Source: CAYTED01 sp964537075
GTDB taxonomy: Bacteria; Patescibacteriota; Minisyncoccia; Moranbacterales; UBA1568
Length of the DNA stretch: 6,323 bases
Assembly (NCBI GenBank): GCA_964537075.1
Contig: CAZIBB010000043.1
Location: forward strand, 1 to 6,323
Reading direction: 5' to 3'
The notes under the pieces were generated by a model that saw nothing but the letters and a program-made list of their open reading frames with translations, searched no databases and had not been told where the DNA came from. Within the stretch, counting starts at the first letter, position 1. Each line of letters begins with the position of its first letter. Shown in pieces: positions 5,003 to 6,323 of this stretch. The position numbers were made by a program, and so were the translations under genes.

Positions 5003-5440
5003 ATCCGCATGCCTTTGCATGTGGATTTTGTCATCTCGTTTTTTGATGGTTTCGCGCTTATCGAAGGCTTTTTTTCCTTTGCCAACAGCAAACTCAAGCT
5101 TCACAAGCTGTCCCTTAGTGTACAATCGAATGGGCACCAATGTCAAGCCCTCGACGCGGGATTTCCCTATCAGGGAGCGGACTTCTCGCCCTCGAAGCAG
5201 GAGTTTTCGTGACCTTGAATCATCGTGCTTGGTATCGCGATGAGCCTGTTTATAGCGTGGAATAAGGGCATTGGTGAGGAAAAGTTCCCCTCCTTTGACG
5301 GTGACGAAGCTTCCTTTGAGGCTGGCATGGCCTGTTTTGACTGATTTTACCTCAGATCCGGATAATACTAAACCCGCCTCAAAGTGATCTGTGAGGGTAT
5401 AATCGAAATGGGCTCTTTTGTTGGTGGCAATCGTAGTCAT
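4991..5440 (-). CDS. smpB: SsrA-binding protein SmpB
   Basis: Binds the tRNA-like domain of tmRNA and brings it to stalled ribosomes. It has 149 residues from ATG 5438-5440. The conserved N-terminal block is NKRAHFDYTLTDHFEAGLVL, followed by SGSEVKSVKTGHASLKGSFV (27-46), GELFLTNALIPRY, and the strongly conserved SRKLLL, VRSLIGKSRVEGLTLVPIRLY and FDKRETIKKRD (125-136). The frame is open upstream to 5779, but that extension is not SmpB-like and crosses the spacer and antisense argS, so this ATG is chosen. The extreme C-terminus (DKIHMQRHADNHQ) lacks the usual basic W/R...MK-type tail; its last three codons lie in an inverted-repeat arm. It is directly upstream of its partner tmRNA, and divergent from argS. 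Confidence 0.95.
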   Translation of the reverse strand: MTTIATNKRAHFDYTLTDHFEAGLVLSGSEVKSVKTGHASLKGSFVTVKGGELFLTNALIPRYKQAHRDTKHDDSRSRKLLLRGREVRSLIGKSRVEGLTLVPIRLYTKGQLVKLEFAVGKGKKAFDKRETIKKRDDKIHMQRHADNHQ

Positions 5441-5452
5441 ACGCGTAACTCT

Positions 5453-5480
5453 AGTATGAAGTATCAAGTATGAAGTATCA
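5453..5480 (-). promoter_or_regulatory. 14-bp tandem duplication; possible smpB promoter
   Basis: Two exact adjacent copies of AGTATGAAGTATCA (5453-5466, 5467-5480) lie in the argS/smpB divergent spacer. On the minus strand this gives TTGATA (5481-5476), 17 nt, then CATACT (5458-5453), the right spacing for a sigma70-like promoter about 12 nt before the smpB ATG, although the -10 box matches the consensus at only four of six positions. A near-leaderless smpB transcript would follow. The repeat itself is certain; the promoter is inference. Confidence 0.4.
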
Positions 5481-5484
5481 AGTA

Positions 5485-5517
5485 CACTTATCCTAAAGCA
5501 AAGTTTTAGGATAAGTG
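5485..5517. repeat. Perfect 13-bp inverted repeat in divergent spacer
   Basis: CACTTATCCTAAA (5485-5497) and TTTAGGATAAGTG (5505-5517) form a perfect 13-bp stem with a 7-nt loop. It lies between the divergent smpB and argS starts, about 55 nt before argS. No T-run follows on either strand, so a terminator is unlikely. It could be an operator for a dimeric regulator, a 5' UTR hairpin of argS, or another member of the spacer inverted repeats. No T-box features are seen. Confidence 0.7.
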
Positions 5518-5572
5518 CTGGTGTACGTTCCGAAGCTTTTCTTTTCGTCTTTTTTCGGCTACGATGGAGAGT

Positions 5573-6323
5573 ATGAAAGAAAAAATCCGGGAGATAATTA
5601 AGCAGAGTATTCGAAGTTTGCAGGAAGGAGAATCGCTCCCTCTTTTTGATATGCCTGTTATCGAGGTGACGCGTCCCAAAGATGATCAATTCGGGGATTA
5701 TACGAGTAATATCGCACTGGTAACATCGAAACTTGCCAAGAAAAATCCGATGGAGATAGCGGAGAAAATCAAAAAACAATTAACAGAGAGCAGTGAACAG
5801 AGAGATGTTTTTGAAAAAATTGAGGTTATGGCGCCGGGGTATATCAATTTTACGCTTTCACAAAAATACCTTTTTGATATTGCAAGGGATATCCTGAGTA
5901 AGGGTGCGGAGTATGGTGCGATAAATATCGGAGCAGGAAAAAAAGTAAATAACGAATTTATTTCTGCAAATCCGACCGGGCCACTGCATCTCGGGAATGG
6001 TCGTGGTGGATTTTTTGGAGATTCGCTTTCGCGTATTCTTCGCAAGATGGGATATGTTGTGACGAATGAATACTATGTGAATGATGCGGGTGAGCAAATT
6101 TTGAAGCTCGGACACAGTGTACTTGGCGATAATGATGCTGTTTATACTGGAGACTATATTGATCAATTAAAAAATGGCGTTATCATTAGTGAATCAATCA
6201 GTGCTACTGCATCGCGAGCCTCGCTGTCAGTTTTGGATGATTTTATTAAACCGACATTGACGGAAAAAATGAATGTTTCTTTTGATAGATTTATTTCAGA
6301 GAAAAAGGATATTATCGAGGCTG
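5573..6323 (+). CDS. argS: Arginyl-tRNA synthetase, 3'-partial
   Basis: Class I aminoacyl-tRNA synthetase that charges tRNA-Arg. The first 250 residues are visible and the gene runs off the window. The N-terminal tRNA-recognition (Add-1) domain shows PKDDQFGDYTSNIAL, LAKKNPMEIAEKI and APGYINFTLS. The catalytic domain opens with EFISANPTGPLHLGNGRGG, where the class I HIGH motif reads HLGN (139-142), then GDSLSRILRKMGY and NEYYVNDAGEQILKLG, all ArgRS signatures. The KMSKS region lies outside the window. An in-frame ATG at 5564 would add MES; 5573 is preferred because the family usually starts only a few residues before this first helix. GGAGA lies 2-3 nt before ATG 5573, too close for a good ribosome binding site. 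Confidence 0.95.
   Translation, partial: MKEKIREIIKQSIRSLQEGESLPLFDMPVIEVTRPKDDQFGDYTSNIALVTSKLAKKNPMEIAEKIKKQLTESSEQRDVFEKIEVMAPGYINFTLSQKYLFDIARDILSKGAEYGAINIGAGKKVNNEFISANPTGPLHLGNGRGGFFGDSLSRILRKMGYVVTNEYYVNDAGEQILKLGHSVLGDNDAVYTGDYIDQLKNGVIISESISATASRASLSVLDDFIKPTLTEKMNVSFDRFISEKKDIIEA

Noticed and set aside
4401..5212. Plus-strand frames of 78 and 159 codons
   Set aside because: They overlap the tmRNA, the spacer repeat and smpB on the opposite strand and have no protein-like features.
1241..5517. CRISPR array as an explanation of the short repeats
   Set aside because: Repeats are tandem pairs or single inverted repeats without regular spacers, and no cas gene is present.
5485..5563. 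T-box or other riboswitch controlling argS
   Set aside because: No T-box motif, no antiterminator and no terminator before argS; only a simple inverted repeat.
5441..5779. In-frame upstream extension of smpB to a longer 262-residue protein
   Set aside because: The extra part covers the divergent spacer and lies antisense to argS codons; SmpB homology begins at the ATG at 5440.
5698..6166. Minus-strand frames of 115 and 102 codons
   Set aside because: Antisense to argS, whose conserved motifs are certain.

Overview
The window looks like a piece of a Candidate Phyla Radiation (Patescibacteria) chromosome, most likely of the Parcubacteria type. The evidence is indirect. The housekeeping genes are compact but divergent, none of the visible starts has a well-placed Shine-Dalgarno motif, an orphan membrane histidine kinase is present, and a GC-rich CCTGCCT/AGGCAGG palindrome of a kind I associate with Parcubacteria genomes lies in a spacer. 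TGA acts as an ordinary stop (end of the kinase gene), so the TGA=Gly code of Gracilibacteria/Absconditabacteria is not used. No marker here fixes the species.

Left part, plus strand (1-2811): the 3' part of a sensor histidine kinase that is open to the left window edge, a HAD-superfamily phosphoserine-phosphatase-like hydrolase, a candidate 36-residue single-span membrane peptide, and a VanZ-family membrane protein. A strong bidirectional terminator (2796-2825) overlaps the VanZ stop and separates this block from the convergent translation cluster.

Middle, minus strand (3015-5440, transcribed right to left): smpB, ssrA (tmRNA), infC (IF-3), rpmI (L35), rplT (L20). The trans-translation pair SmpB/tmRNA therefore sits directly upstream of the classical infC-rpmI-rplT operon. 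The tmRNA is well supported: acceptor stem, T arm, helix 2, a stop-codon hairpin and three explicit interleaved pseudoknots can be paired base by base, and it carries a 24-residue tag reading frame ending in ...SVLA. Its 3' CCA is not encoded.

Right part, plus strand (5573-6323): the start of argS (arginyl-tRNA synthetase), divergent from smpB and cut by the window end. The divergent spacer holds a 14-bp tandem duplication and a perfect 13-bp-stem inverted repeat.

The most unusual signal is not a protein. Almost every spacer is filled by its own inverted repeat, usually 60-130 bp long with low-complexity arms. Two of them (1241-1368 and 3694-3819), on opposite strands, share a recognisable GC-rich core inside unrelated AT-rich arms that are self-complementary in each copy, and a third possible relative lies at 2887-2964. 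This looks like a family of interspersed structured elements. Some arms run into the 3' ends of genes (kinase, SmpB), where they supply the last codons.
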